Positions 18,901-29,364 of a stretch of 64,000 nt of DNA are shown here, in pieces. How positions within the stretch are numbered: the first letter of the stretch is position 1; every line of letters starts with the position of its first letter. Made by a program: the position numbers and the translations under genes. The stretch spans positions 62,001 to 126,000 of the forward strand of contig CAWGVO010000018.1 in the NCBI GenBank assembly GCA_963826055.1, in the 5' to 3' direction. The notes beneath the pieces were generated by a model. That model had not been told where the DNA came from and ran no database searches. It saw only the letters and a list, made by a program, of their open reading frames with translations. This DNA comes from JBBDMC01 sp963826055. Lineage in GTDB: Bacteria > Pseudomonadota > Alphaproteobacteria > Rhizobiales > Kaistiaceae.

Positions 18901-21900
18901 ATGCACCTCCTCGCCGGTGACGTTCGCGCGATCGATGACGGCGATGCCGCCGTCGACCTCGATCAGGCGCCGGGCGACATCGTTATTCTGTCATCGGCCG
19001 ACAGCGAGTTGGCGACGCTCGCCGCCGTCGCCGCCCGGCGCGCCGCGACCGCCCCGAGCGTGCGCCTTGCCAACGTCACCCGCCTCGGTCATCCGATGTC
19101 GGTCGACCTTTACCTCGACAAGACCGCCCGTCACGCGTCGCTGGTGGTGGTGCGTGCCATGGGCGGCGTCGGCTACTGGCCGTATGGCCTCGAACAACTG
19201 AGGGCGCTCGCCCGTCGGGGCGGGCCGCACCTCGTCGTCGTTCCCGGCGAGGACCGTTGGGACGACGCGCTGGATGCGTATTCGACCGTGCCGGCCGAGG
19301 ATTGCCGGCGGCTGTGGCGCTACCTGGTCGAAGGCGGCGCCGAGAACTGCCGGCGCGCGCTCGCCTGGTGCGACCATCGGCTGGGGCGCGGGCCGCCGCC
19401 GGCTCCACCTCTCGTCCTGCCGCGTGCCGGCTGCTACCGGCCGGGGCAGGGCGCGATCGATCTCGATGACGCAGTTGCCGGTCTCGATCCGGCCCGTCCG
19501 ACCGCGGCGATCGTTTTTTACCGCGCTCTCGTGCACGGCGATTCCACCGCGCCCATCGACGCGCTCGTCGCCGCGCTGGCGGAGGAAGGCATCGGCGCGC
19601 TGCCGCTGTTCGTGGCCAGCCTCAAGGACCGGGCGTCGGAAGCGCTTCTCGATCGGGCCTTTGCGCGGGTGCCGCCGGCAATCGTCCTCAACACGACCGC
19701 CTTCGCGGTGTCGCGGCTCGGTGCGGCGCACGGTGGCACCGCGCTCGACCGTCCCGGCCGGCCGGTGCTGCAGGTGGTGCTCGCCGGCGCGACCGAGGAC
19801 GCGTGGCGGGAAAGCCCGCGCGGCCTCGGACCACGCGACCTCACCATGAACGTGGTGCTGCCGGAGGTGGACGGGCGGCTCATCACCCGCGCCGTTTCGT
19901 TCAAGGCGGCGCTGCCGGACGGCGGCGGCACCACATACCGGCCGGTCGCCGACCGCGTTCGCTTCGTCGCGGCGCAGGCGGCGGCGTGGGTGCAACTCTC
20001 CGCCAAGCCGGCGAAGGAGCGCCGCGTCGCGATCGTCCTTTCCAACTATCCCGACCGTGACGGCCGCATCGCCAACGGCGTCGGCCTCGACACGCCGGCG
20101 AGCGCCGTGCGGGTGGCGGCGGCGATGGCGGATGCGGGCTACGACGTTTCAGGATTCCCGCCCGACAGCGCGGCGCTGATGGCGCGGCTGCTGGCGGGGC
20201 AGACGAATGCACGGGTGGCCTCAGACGCGACGACGCTCGCCCTGGGTGACTACCGCGCCTTCTTCGACTCCCTCCCCGCGACCGTGCGCGACGCGCTGCT
20301 CGTGCGATGGGGCGAGCCCGAAAACGATCCTTTCTTCGACGGCGCCGGATTCCGCCTTGCCGTCCATCGTTTCGGCAGCGTCGTCGTCGGCATCCAGCCG
20401 GCGCGCGGCTACGGCATCGACCCGAAAGCGACGTACCACGACCCCGACCTGGTGCCGCCGCACCACTACCTCGCGTTCTACGCGTGGCTGCGGCAGAGTC
20501 TTTGGAGCCGACGCGATCGTTCACCTCGGCAAGCACGGCAACCTCGAATGGCTGCCCGGCAAGGCGCTGGGACTGTCGGAGACCTGCTGGCCGGAGGTTG
20601 CGCTGGGTGCGACGCCGCTGATCTATCCGTTCATCGTCAACGACCCCGGCGAGGGTTCGCAGGCCAAGCGGCGGGCGAGCGCGGTGATCGTCGATCACCT
20701 GATGCCGGCGATGACGCGCGCCGACATCCACGGACCGCTCGCCGAACTGGAAACACTGATCGACGAGTACTACCTCGCCGCCGGCGTCGACCGGCGGCGG
20801 CGCGACTACCTCGAGAAGGAAATCCTGGCCACCGCCGAGCGGCACGGCATCGACCGCGACCTGGGGCTCGTGCGCGACGAAGCCGGCGAAGCGATGCGCG
20901 CCCTCGATGCGCACCTGTGCGAGCTGAAGGAGATGCAGATCCGCGACGGGCTGCACGTGCTCGGCTCATCACCGATCGGCCGCCTGCGCATCGACACGCT
21001 CACCGCCATCGCCCGGGTGCCGCGCTCGGGCGGGAGCGCGGCCGACACCTCGCTGCACCGCGCCATCGCCGACGACCTCGGGTTGGGCTTCGACCCGCTC
21101 GACTGCGACCTCGCGGCACCATGGATTGGCCCGCGACCGGAGGCGCTGGCCGCCGTCACCGACGCGCCGTGGCGGACGGCGGGGGATACGGTGGAGCGGA
21201 TCGAGCTGCTGGCGCCGAAGATGCTCGCCACGGACTGTCGGTCACAGTCCGAGACCAACCTACCCCTTGAGGGGAGGTCGAAAGTGTCGAGCGACGGCGA
21301 GACACTTTCGGGAGGGGGTTTAACCCGTCAACGAACGGACCCCCTCCCGAATTCGCTATTGCCTTCGGCTCCGCGAATTCGACCACCCCTCAAGGGGGAG
21401 GTTGAGCACAACGAGTGGCAGCGCACCCGCGCGGTCCTCGACTGGATCGCCACCGACCTCGGCCCGGCCCTCGATCGCTCCGGCGACGAAGAGATCGCCG
21501 CGGTACTCACTGCCCTCGACGGGCGGTTCGTGCCGCCGGGGCCGTCGGGAGCGCCGACGCGCGGGCGGCCGGACGTGCTGCCGACCGGCCGCAACTTCTA
21601 TTCCGTCGACGTGCGCGCGGTGCCGACGGCGGCGGCGTGGACGTTGGGACGCAAGGCGGCCGACGCGCTTGCGCTGCGCTACTTCCAGGATGAGGGCGCG
21701 TGGCCGCGTTCGATCGCAATGTCGGCGTGGGGCACGTCGAACATGCGCACCGGTGGCGACGATATCGCCCAGGCGATGGCGCTCATCGGCGCCGAGCCGG
21801 TGTGGGAAGCGGGCACCGGCCGCGTCACCGGCTTCCGCGTCATGCCGCTCAGCGAGCTCGGCCGCCCGCGCATCGACGTGACGTTCCGCATCTCCGGCAT

Positions 21901-22741
21901 GTTCCGCGATGCCTTCCCCGGCCAGATCGATCTTCTCGACTCCGCCATCCGAGCCATCGCGCAACTCGACGAGGACGCGGAGGCGAATCCGATCGCCGCG
22001 GCGGCAAGGCAGGCGGGGGGCAGCGCGGCGCGTATCTTCGGCGCCAAGCCCGGAGCCTACGGCGCAGGCCTTCAGGTGCCGATCGACACTGGCGCGTGGG
22101 ACAACCGCGCCGACCTTGCCGACGTCTTCCTCGCCTGGGGCGGATTCGCCTATGGCGGGGGCGAACAGGGCACGGCGGCCGGAGATGTGCTGAAGGCGCG
22201 GCTCGCAAAAGCCGACGCGGTGTTCCAGGCGCAGGACAACCGCGAGCACGACATCCTCGACTCCGACGACTACTACCAGTTCATGGGCGGCCTTGCCGCG
22301 ACGGTGGAGACCCTCAAGGGCGAAGCGCCGCGTGTCTATCACGGCGACCATTCCCGACCGGAGAAGCCGGTGGTGCGTTCGCTCGCCGAGGAAATCGGGC
22401 GCGTCGTGCGCGGGCGGGCGTCGAACCCGAAGTGGATCGCCGGCGTCATGCGCCACGGGTACAAGGGCGCCTTCGAGATGGCCGCGACGGTGGACTACCT
22501 GTTCGCCTTCGCCGCCACCACGGACGCGGTTGGCGACCACCACTTCGACGCGCTCTACGACGCCTACATCGGCGACGACCGGGTGCGCTCGTTCATCACG
22601 CAAGCGAACGCGCCGGCGCTGGCTGAGATCGCGGCTCGGTTCCGCGAGGCGATCGACCGCGGGCTCTGGTCGCCCCGCGCCAACAGTGCCTATGATCGAC
22701 TGACGGAACTCATCGACGCACGCACGGAGGCGGCGGAATGA
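18901..22741 (+). CDS. cobN: cobaltochelatase subunit CobN, one frameshift and an in-frame palindromic insertion
   Basis: CobN is the large subunit that inserts cobalt into hydrogenobyrinate a,c-diamide. The roughly 1279-residue product has the H-subunit landmarks: HLGKHGNLEWLPGKALGLS, the C-terminal RGRPDVLPTGRNFYSVD and WGTSNMRTGGDDIAQA. The frame breaks once near 20496 (one extra A after CGGCAG). A 49-codon palindromic repeat at 21257-21403 lies between the segments ERIELLAPKMLA and WQRTRAVLDWI, in a region I expect to be a variable linker, and leaves the frame open. Its stop overlaps cobO by four bases. The cobS and cobT partners are not in the window. Confidence 0.92.
21257..21403. repeat. 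147-bp compound palindromic repeat inside cobN
   Basis: Two head-to-head copies of a roughly 63-bp unit (21257-21318 and 21340-21403) flank a 21-bp centre. Each unit opens AACCTxCCCCTTGAGGGG and ends GGGAGGGGG. Each also has its own perfect hairpin: CGAAAGTGTC/GACACTTTCG at 21279-21310 and CGAATTCGC/GCGAATTCG at 21348-21381. The outer 26-base arms pair with two mismatches. Length is exactly 49 codons. The unit resembles intergenic palindromic repeats of Rhizobiales chromosomes, from general knowledge rather than a search. Confidence 0.85.
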
Positions 22742-23360
22742 AGGATATGACCGAGGCCGAGCTTGACGCCCGCCACGCGGAAAAGATGCGCAAGAAGAAG
22801 GCGGCGCGCGACAAGATCATCGCCACCAAGACGATCGAGAAGGGCCTCCTGATCGTCCACACCGGCAAGGGCAAGGGGAAGTCGACCGCCGCCTTCGGCA
22901 TGGTCTTCCGCGCCCTTGGCCACGGGATGCCGGTCGCCATCGTCCAGTTCGTCAAGGGCAGGTGGCAGACGGGCGAGCGCGTGGCGCTGGAGAAGTTCGG
23001 CGATCTCGTGTCGATCAACACCATGGGCGAGGGCTTCACCTGGGAGACGCAGGACCGCCAGCGCGACCTTGCCGCCGCCCGCGCCGCGTGGGAGCGGGCG
23101 CAAGGCGCTGATCAAGGGTGGGGCATATAAGCTGGTGCTGCTGGACGAGCTCAACATCGTGCTCCGCTACGGCAATCTGCCGGTGGACGACGTGGTGGCG
23201 TTCCTCCGCGACGAGAAGCCGGCGGATGTCCACGTCATCGTCACCGGCCGCAACGCGCCCGACTGCGTTGATCGAGGCGGCCGACCTCGTCACCGAGATG
23301 GAGATGGTGAAGCACCCCTTCCGCTCCGGCGTGAAGGCGCAGGTGGGGGTGGAATTTTAG
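22738..23360 (+). CDS. cobO: cob(I)yrinic acid a,c-diamide adenosyltransferase, two frameshifts
   Basis: CobO (BtuR family) attaches the adenosyl group to the corrin cobalt. The N-terminal basic helix (EKMRKKKAARDKI) is followed by the P-loop TGKGKGKST at 42-50 and the QFVKGRWQTGE and GEGFTWETQD segments. Breaks near 23102 (extra C) and 23265 (extra T) separate off KLVLLDELNIVLRYGNL and LIEAADLVTEMEMVKHPF, both normal family segments. The repaired length of about 206 residues is typical. Confidence 0.92.
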
Positions 23361-23363
23361 CCG

Positions 23364-23401
23364 TTGATGTCCAGTGTGACATATGCTATGTATAGCATAT
23401 G
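23364..23401 (+). promoter_or_regulatory. toxin-antitoxin promoter with palindromic operator
   Basis: A perfect 9-bp inverted repeat, CATATGCTA-TGTA-TAGCATATG, spans 23380-23401 and includes the toxin ATG (23399). A TTGATG at 23364-23369 lies 17 bases before TATGTA at 23387. The antitoxin, a helix-turn-helix protein, is the obvious candidate to bind here. The short distance implies a leaderless or nearly leaderless message. Confidence 0.55.
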
Positions 23402-23686
23402 GATGCCGCGCTGATTGAATACCGAAAATTTACGCTGGCAAATGGTTGCATCGTTGAGATCAGGGTGTGGCGCCTTCCGCGCGCGACGGTCGACCGGCCA
23501 CACGGACTGAAATACTCGCTGTTCTACGGGCGGCCGGGAGAACGCATCATCGCGTATGACAACGAAAGTGGCAAAGGCGATCACGTCCATTATCGCGGCA
23601 AGGAACGTCCATATCGGTTCACCACCTTCGAGGCGTTGCTGACTGATTTCTGGACTGACGTGAATGGAGAGCTCGACAATGAGTGA
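23399..23686 (+). CDS. toxin of a TumE-like (DUF6516) toxin-antitoxin pair
   Basis: This 95-residue protein contains NGCIVEIRVWRLPRATVDRPHGLKYSLFYGRPGERIIAYDNE, then GKGDHVHYRGKERPYRFTTFEALLTDFW. The KYSLFY...GxxxxxYDNExGKGDHxH...YxF pattern matches the DUF6516/TumE family as I recall it, a toxin group paired with a winged-helix antitoxin. Base composition is visibly lower in GC than in cobO and cobQ, suggesting acquisition. Its stop overlaps the next gene's start by eight bases, as in many TA operons. The biochemical activity is not evident from sequence. Confidence 0.75.
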   Translation: MDAALIEYRKFTLANGCIVEIRVWRLPRATVDRPHGLKYSLFYGRPGERIIAYDNESGKGDHVHYRGKERPYRFTTFEALLTDFWTDVNGELDNE

Positions 23687-24041
23687 GGTGAAGCTGCACG
23701 TTGAAGATATCGGCGCCTTCGCAAAACGCAGTCTGGATATGGCGCGGCGGTTGGACCGCGGCGACCGCCGGCGTGGCAAGGCGCACATCTCGTTTGAAAA
23801 TATGGAGACGCTGTTGGGCGTTCTGTCGCCCAACCGTTGGATGCTGTTGCGGCGGCTGCGATCCACCGGACCGTCGTCGATCCGCGCGTTGGCGAAAGCG
23901 CTTCATCGCGACTATCGCGGCGTCCACGCGGATGTCATGGTTTTGATCGGCGCAGGCCTGATCGCGCGAGATGACGATGGCAAGGTGAGGGTTCCGTGGT
24001 CGCGTGTCACGGCGGAGATGGCGCTCGACGTGGCCGCGTGA
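23679..24041 (+). CDS. helix-turn-helix antitoxin (HVO_A0114/TumA-like DNA-binding protein)
   Basis: This 120-residue protein's N-terminal half (AKRSLDMARRLDRGDRR, then HISFENMETLLGVL) probably folds on the toxin. The C-terminal half is a winged helix-turn-helix: LSPNRWMLLRRLRSTGPSSIRALAKALHRDYRGVHADVMVLIGAGLIARD. Start ATG 23679 lies inside the toxin gene. Its TGA (24039-24041) overlaps the GTG start of cobQ by three bases, which couples the accessory module to the biosynthetic gene. It is the likely ligand of the 23380-23401 operator. Confidence 0.75.
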   Translation: MSEVKLHVEDIGAFAKRSLDMARRLDRGDRRRGKAHISFENMETLLGVLSPNRWMLLRRLRSTGPSSIRALAKALHRDYRGVHADVMVLIGAGLIARDDDGKVRVPWSRVTAEMALDVAA

Positions 24042-25619
24042 CCACCCCCGCCCTGATGATCCAGGGCACCGGCAGCCACGTCGGCAAGTCGGTGCTGGTG
24101 GCGGGACTGTGCCGGGCGCTTGCGCGGCGCGGCATTCGCGTGGCGCCGTTCAAGCCGCAGAACATGTCCAACAACGCCGCCGTTACCGCCGACGGCGGCG
24201 AGATCGGCCGGGCGCAGGCGCTGCAGGCGCGCGCCGCGCGAATTCCGCCGTCCGTTCACATGAACCCGGTGCTGCTCAAGCCGGAGACGGACACCGGCGC
24301 GCAGGTCGTCGTGCAGGGACGGCGGTGGGGAACGCTCAAGGCCGCCGACTATGGACAGCGAAAAGGGGAACTGCTTCCGAAGGTTCTGGAGAGTTTCGCG
24401 ACGGTTGCCGCCGACGCCGATATCGTGCTGGTGGAGGGGGCGGGGAGCCCCGCCGAAGTGAACCTCCGCGCCGGCGATATCGCCAACATGGGCTTCGCCG
24501 GGGCGGTGGGCGTGCCGGTCGTCATCGTCGGCGACATCGACCGGGGCGGGGTGATCGCGAGCCTGGTGGGCACGCACGCGCTCCTGTCGCTCGCCGAGCG
24601 GGCGCTGGTGCGGGGCTTCCTCATCAACAAGCTCAGGGGCGAGGCGGCGCTGTTTGCGGACGGCGCGCGGGAGATTGCGGCAAGGACCAAATGGCCGTGC
24701 CTTGGCGTCGTGCCGTGGTTCGACGGGGCCCGCATGCTGCCGGCAGAGGACGTGCTGGTGACCTCGCCGTCACCACGGCGAAAGCGGGTCCATCGCGAGG
24801 CAGGCATACAACGCTCGTTCGCAATCGATCCGGCTCGCCGGTGACGGGGCCGACAATCGTCGTCGCCGTCCTCCTCCCCGCATCGCCAACTTCGACGACC
24901 TCGATCCGCTGCGCATGGAGGCCGGCGTCTCGCTGGTCATGGTGCGGGCAGGGGAGGCGTTCCCCGGCCGACGCGGACATGATCCTCATCCCCGGCTCCA
25001 AGTCGACCATCGCCGACCTCGCATTCATGCAAAGCCAGGGTTGGGACATCGACATTCTGGCCCACCGCCGCCGTGGTGGGCGGGTGCTGGGTCTCTGCGG
25101 CGGGTATCAGATGCTCGGCCGCACCGTTGCCGACCCCGACGGGCGTGGAGGGGCCGGCCGGGACCGTCGCGGGACTGGGCTTGCTCGACGTCGCCACCGT
25201 CCTCGGCGGCGACAAGGCGACGGTCGCCGTCGCCGGGCGCGACCTTGCCACCGGCGAGGCCGTCTCCGGCTACGAGATCCACCTCGGCCGCACCACCGGC
25301 GCCGACTGCGCCCGCCCCGCCGTCGATCTCGGTGGGCGGGTCGACGGGGCGCGGTCCGCCGACGGTCTGGTGACGGGGACATACGTCCACGGTCTCTTCG
25401 CCGCCGATGGGTTCCGCCGCGCGTACTTGGCGGCCCTCGGCGTGCCGTCGGCTGCTCGGCTACGAGGCGGCGGTGGAAGCGGCCCTCGATGGCCTCGCCG
25501 ACCATCTCGAGGCGCACGTCGCCATCGACCAGTTGCTCGCCATCGCCGGCTACGACCAGGCGAACACCAGCGCGACGAGAGCGACCACGACCCACAACAG
25601 GGCCCACGCGCCGACGTAG
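24038..25619 (+). CDS. cobQ: cobyric acid synthase, several frameshifts
   Basis: CobQ amidates adenosylcobyrinate a,c-diamide at four side chains using glutamine and ATP. The N-terminal ATPase domain begins MIQGTGSHVGKSVLVAGLCRA and includes FKPQNMSNNAAV and VLVEGAGSPAEVNLR. The glutaminase domain includes RIANFDDLDPLR, LIPGSKSTIADL, the nucleophile segment VLGLCGGYQMLG and a late TYVHGLF with the catalytic histidine. Frames change near 24770, 24875, 24968, 25140 and 25450; the 24875 site looks like a lost C in a C-run. The GTG start fits the family N-terminus. The end overlaps the 3' end of convergent cobD by about 70 bases and is uncertain. Confidence 0.9.
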
Positions 25620-26524
25620 ACGCGGAGCGCCCGCCCGATGTCGGCCGGACTGGCGGCGCGGCGCGCGGCGCGATTGAGGAACGGGGCGTCGACCATGATG
25701 TCGCCATAGCGGCGCGGGCCGGCGAGGGCGAGGCCGAGGGCGGCGGCCATGGCGGATTCGGGCCAGCCGGCGTTGGGCGAGCGGTGGTGCGGGGCGTCGG
25801 TCATCATCACGCGGAACGCGTTGGCGACCGAGCCGCCGGCGAGCGGGGCGGCGAGCGCGATCAGGGCGCCGGCGAGACGGCTTGCCGGCAGGTTGACCAG
25901 ATCGTCGAGCCGGGCGGCGGCGCGGCCGAAGTCGAGATAGCGCGGCGTCATGTGGCCGATCATCGAGTCGGCGGTGTTGATCGCCTTGTAGGCGAAGAGG
26001 CCGGGCAGCCCGAGCAGCATGAACCAGATCGCCGGCGCCACCACGCCGTCGGAGAAGTTCTCCGCCGCCGATTCGATCGCCGCCCGGCAGACGCGCGGCT
26101 CATCGAGCGCGCCGGTGTCGCGTCCGACGATCTTGCTGACCGCCGCGCGCGCCGCCTCGATCCCATCGGTAAACGCGGCGGCCACCGCGGCGACGTGGTC
26201 GTAGAGCGAGCGGCCGCCGAGCAGGATCGCGGCGACCAGCACCGTGCCGACCTCGCCGTAGGGGATCGCCTCGAACGCCGCCTCCAGCAGAAGGCCGACG
26301 CCGGCTGCGACGGCAACCACGACGGCAACCGCGATCCCGCCGAACAGGCGGCGCCGGGCGGGCGGGACCCGTTCGCGGTTGAGCAACCGGTCGAGGGCTC
26401 CCACCAGCCAGCCGATGACCGCCACCGGATGAGGCACCCGGCGCCACAGAAAATCGGGGTCGCCGGCGATGGCGTCGACCGCCAGCGCCAGGGCGAGCAG
26501 CCAGGCGTGGTCGATCCCGATCAC
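25550..26524 (-). CDS. cobD: adenosylcobinamide-phosphate synthase CobD (CbiB)
   Basis: This 324-residue membrane protein attaches aminopropanol phosphate to cobyric acid. Diagnostic segments are AVDAIAGDPDFLWRRVPHPVAVIGW at the N-terminus, ESAAENFSDGVVAPAIWFMLLGLPGLFAYKAINTADSMIGH in the centre, and DAPHHRSPNAGWPESAMAAALG. The GTG start (26524) overlaps the btuF stop in a GTGA. It is transcribed against cobQ. This is the alphaproteobacterial CobD (CbiB), not the enteric decarboxylase of the same name. Confidence 0.93.
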   Translation of the reverse strand: MIGIDHAWLLALALAVDAIAGDPDFLWRRVPHPVAVIGWLVGALDRLLNRERVPPARRRLFGGIAVAVVVAVAAGVGLLLEAAFEAIPYGEVGTVLVAAILLGGRSLYDHVAAVAAAFTDGIEAARAAVSKIVGRDTGALDEPRVCRAAIESAAENFSDGVVAPAIWFMLLGLPGLFAYKAINTADSMIGHMTPRYLDFGRAAARLDDLVNLPASRLAGALIALAAPLAGGSVANAFRVMMTDAPHHRSPNAGWPESAMAAALGLALAGPRRYGDIMVDAPFLNRAARRAASPADIGRALRVYVGAWALLWVVVALVALVFAWS

Positions 26525-27355
26525 GGCGAGCGGACGCGGCGCGCTTCTTCGGCGAACCGGTCGAGCGCGGCCGGCAGCGACGGCCCGCCGCACACGGTCA
26601 GCCGTTCGGGCAGCACGATCCGACGCGCCGGCGGATAGAGGCGCTCGAGGGCCGGGTGGACGAGGAGGGCGCTGCCCTGGTCCTCCGCCGGCGGGTCGGC
26701 CGAGGCGACGATCAGGTAGTCGGGGCGGTCCTCGACCAGCTTTTCCAGCGGCACGAAGCCGCCGGTCTGTCCGGCGAGCGTGCCGCCGGCGTTGGTGAAG
26801 CCGGCGATGCCCATCAGTTCGCCGGTCAGCGTGTCGGCGCCGGTGACGTAGCCGCGCCGCTGGTAGACCGCGGCGCGTCGGATGGGAGGGCGGCGCCTCG
26901 GCCATGGCGCGCTGACGGGCGGCGTCGATGTTGGCGATCAGGCTGTCGGCGCGCGCCGGGTAGCCGACGAGGTCGGCGACCTCGCGGATCTGGTCGATCG
27001 ACTGGGCGATGGTGCGCGGCGCATCGAGAAGCACGACCCGGTAGCCGAGGCGGGTGAGCATGTCGCGGGTGGCGAGCTTGGTGAAGCGGCCGGCGAGCAC
27101 GAGGTCGGGGTCGAGGCCGACGACCGTCTCGGCGTCGCCGGCGTCGTGGCGGAAGGCGGCGGCGGTGGTCGCCAGGTACGACAGGGTGGGGTCGGTCGCG
27201 TAGGGCGACAGGTCGACGATCTGGGACGGGTTGGCGAGCGCCAGCAGCAGCGCGTCGGCGCACAGGTTGATCGACACGATGCGCTCCGGCGGCGCGGCGG
27301 CGGCGAGCGTCGCCGGCAGCAGCGCCAGCAGCGCCAACAAAGACCTGGTGATCAT
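26521..27355 (-). CDS. btuF: cobalamin ABC transporter substrate-binding protein, one frameshift
   Basis: A secreted periplasmic protein of about 277 residues. The signal peptide is MITRSLLALLALLPATLAAA. The N-terminal lobe reads PERIVSINLCADALLLALA, then LDPDLVLAGRFTK; the C-terminal lobe has GYVTGADTLTGELMGIAGFTNAGG and YLIVASADPP. A break near 26885 fits one extra base. It lies divergently from btuB-btuCD, whose products would form the rest of the uptake route, and leads into cobD. BtuF-type specificity is inferred from context. Confidence 0.85.
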
Positions 27356-27500
27356 CGCGGCCGTTGCCGTCCCTTCGATTGCATCCCGGCGCCTGCTCGT
27401 TTACGCCTTGGCGGCCGGCTGGGGAAGCCGGCAGGGCCCGGGACACGAAATCGCGTGACGGGCGCCAGGTGTCGGATCGATCCAAATCGGAGATCTGCGA

Positions 27501-29354
27501 GTGATCTATGGCGCGTCGCGTTCAGCGACAATCATTGCCGCTTTCGTTGTCATCGTCGTGACTGCCGGCCTCGCCCGGGCGGCGGGCGTGCCGTCGATCG
27601 TGGTCACGCCCTACTACGTGCCGACCTCGATCGAGAAGGCGGGCAGCACCGTCTCGGTCATCACGGCGGATCAGATCGCGCGGTCGTCGGCGGGGACCGT
27701 CGCCGACCTTCTGCGCTCGGTGCCGGGGCTGACGGTGACCGAAAGCGGCGGCGCCGGCGGGCAGGCGCTGGTCAACCTGCGCGGCGCCGAGGCCGGCCAT
27801 ACGCTGGTGCTGATCGACGGCGTGCGGGTCAACGACCCGGCGAGTGCCCGCGACGAGTTCGATTTCGCCACCCTCTCGGTCACCGACATCGCGCGCATCG
27901 AGATCCTGCGCGGGCCGCAGACCGCCCTCTACGGCTCCGACGCCATGGGCGGCGTCATCAACATCATCACCAGACGGCCGACCGGCGGCACCAGCGTCTC
28001 TGTCACCGCCGAGGGCGGCAGCTACGGCACCCGCCGGACCAGCGTTTCGGCGAGCGGCGGCGCCGGGCCGGTGAGCTTGATCGCCAGCGGTACCTATTTC
28101 GCCAACACCGGCTTCTCGCGGGTCGGCGACCGCGACCATGGCGAGCCCGACGGCACGGAGAAATACGCCGGCACGGTGCGTGGCGCGATCGACGCGCGGT
28201 GGCGGCATGCGCCTCGATTTCGGCTTCGACGGCTTTCACCAGGCGTCCGACATCGACAAGTCGGCGACGGTCGACGCCGCCGGCTACACCTCGACCCGCG
28301 ACCTCCTGTCCGGGTTCGGGCGGCTGTCGTTCGCGGCCATGGACGGCCGGCTCGCCAATTCGCTGACCGTGTTCGCCACGAACACTACGCGCGACTTCGG
28401 CGAGCCGACGCGCGATACGTTCTACCGCGGCACCGACGTCGGCGCCGAGTACCAGGGCAACCTCTCCCTCGGCGACAAGGGCTCGCTGCTCGCCGGCGTG
28501 CGGCTGGAAGAGGTGAGCGCGTTCCAGGAGCGCAGCGACCAGCCGGCGCCTGCCTTCGACAGCCAGCCAGGTGCTCTATGCCGGCTACCTGCTCTACCAG
28601 GTGCCGGTCGACGCCCACCTGAACCTGTCGTTCGCCGCCCGCCACGACGGCGCCTTCGACGCCCAGGGCTTCACCACCGGCCGCTTCACCGCCGTCTACG
28701 ACCTGCCGGCGGTGGAGGCGCGCATCCGCGCCAGCCTCGGCACCGGCGCCAAGCGGCCGACCGCCTTCCAGCTCTCCTACAACCCGGCGCTGATGCCGGA
28801 GAAAAGCGTCGGCGCCGACCTCGGCATCGAGAAGACGCTTCGCCGACGGGCGCCTGACCGTCACCGCAACCGGGTTCTGGAACCGCTTCAGCGACCTCAT
28901 CGACTTCGACGGCGACTACCTCACCGGCACGTACAAGAACATCGCCAATGCCGAGACGGCGGGGGTCGAGGTCGCGGCTTCGGCGACGATCGTGCCGGGG
29001 GCGCTGACGGGTTCGCTGAGCTACACCTACCTCGCCACCCGCGACCTCGCGACCGGCCTGCCGCTGGAGCGGCGGCCGCGCCATTCCGGCAAGGTGGCGC
29101 TCACCTACACCGGCATCGCCAACCTCGAAGCGACGGTATCGGCGACGCTGGTCGGCGCCCGCTTCAACGACGATGCGGCGACGGTGCGGCTGCCGGCCTA
29201 CGCCCGCGTCGACCTCGGCGCGCGCTACAAGGTCAACGACGACCTGTCGGTCTTCGGCCGGGTCGAGAACCTCTTCAACGCGACTTATCAGGAGGTGAGC
29301 GGCTACAATACCGCCGGGCTCTCGGCCTACGGTGGGCTGACGTGGACGCACTGA
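27501..29354 (+). CDS. btuB: TonB-dependent outer-membrane cobalamin receptor, three frameshifts
   Basis: A beta-barrel receptor of about 617 residues. A signal peptide is followed by a TonB-box-like stretch (SIVVTPYYVP) and the plug domain (SVITADQIARSSAGTVADLLRSVPGLTV; RIEILRGPQTALYGSDAMGGVINIITRRP). The C-terminal strand ends in GGLTWTH*, a barrel-closing segment. Breaks near 28200, 28565 and 28840 each fit one extra C. Start is GTG 27501 after GGAG. Neighbouring btuCDF support B12 as ligand. No second riboswitch was found in the 145 bp between btuF and btuB. Confidence 0.88.
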
Positions 29355-29364
29355 CGGGGGACGG

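Noticed and set aside
24838..25251. Separate short genes within 24.8-25.3 kb
   Set aside because: The frames are pieces of CobQ: RIANFDDLDPLR, LIPGSKSTIADL and VLGLCGGYQMLG follow each other in the order of one cobyric acid synthase.
27456..27475. GCGCCAGGTGTCGG upstream of btuB as a B12 box
   Set aside because: Two key bases differ from the box, and none of the other conserved riboswitch elements is present in the 145-bp gap.
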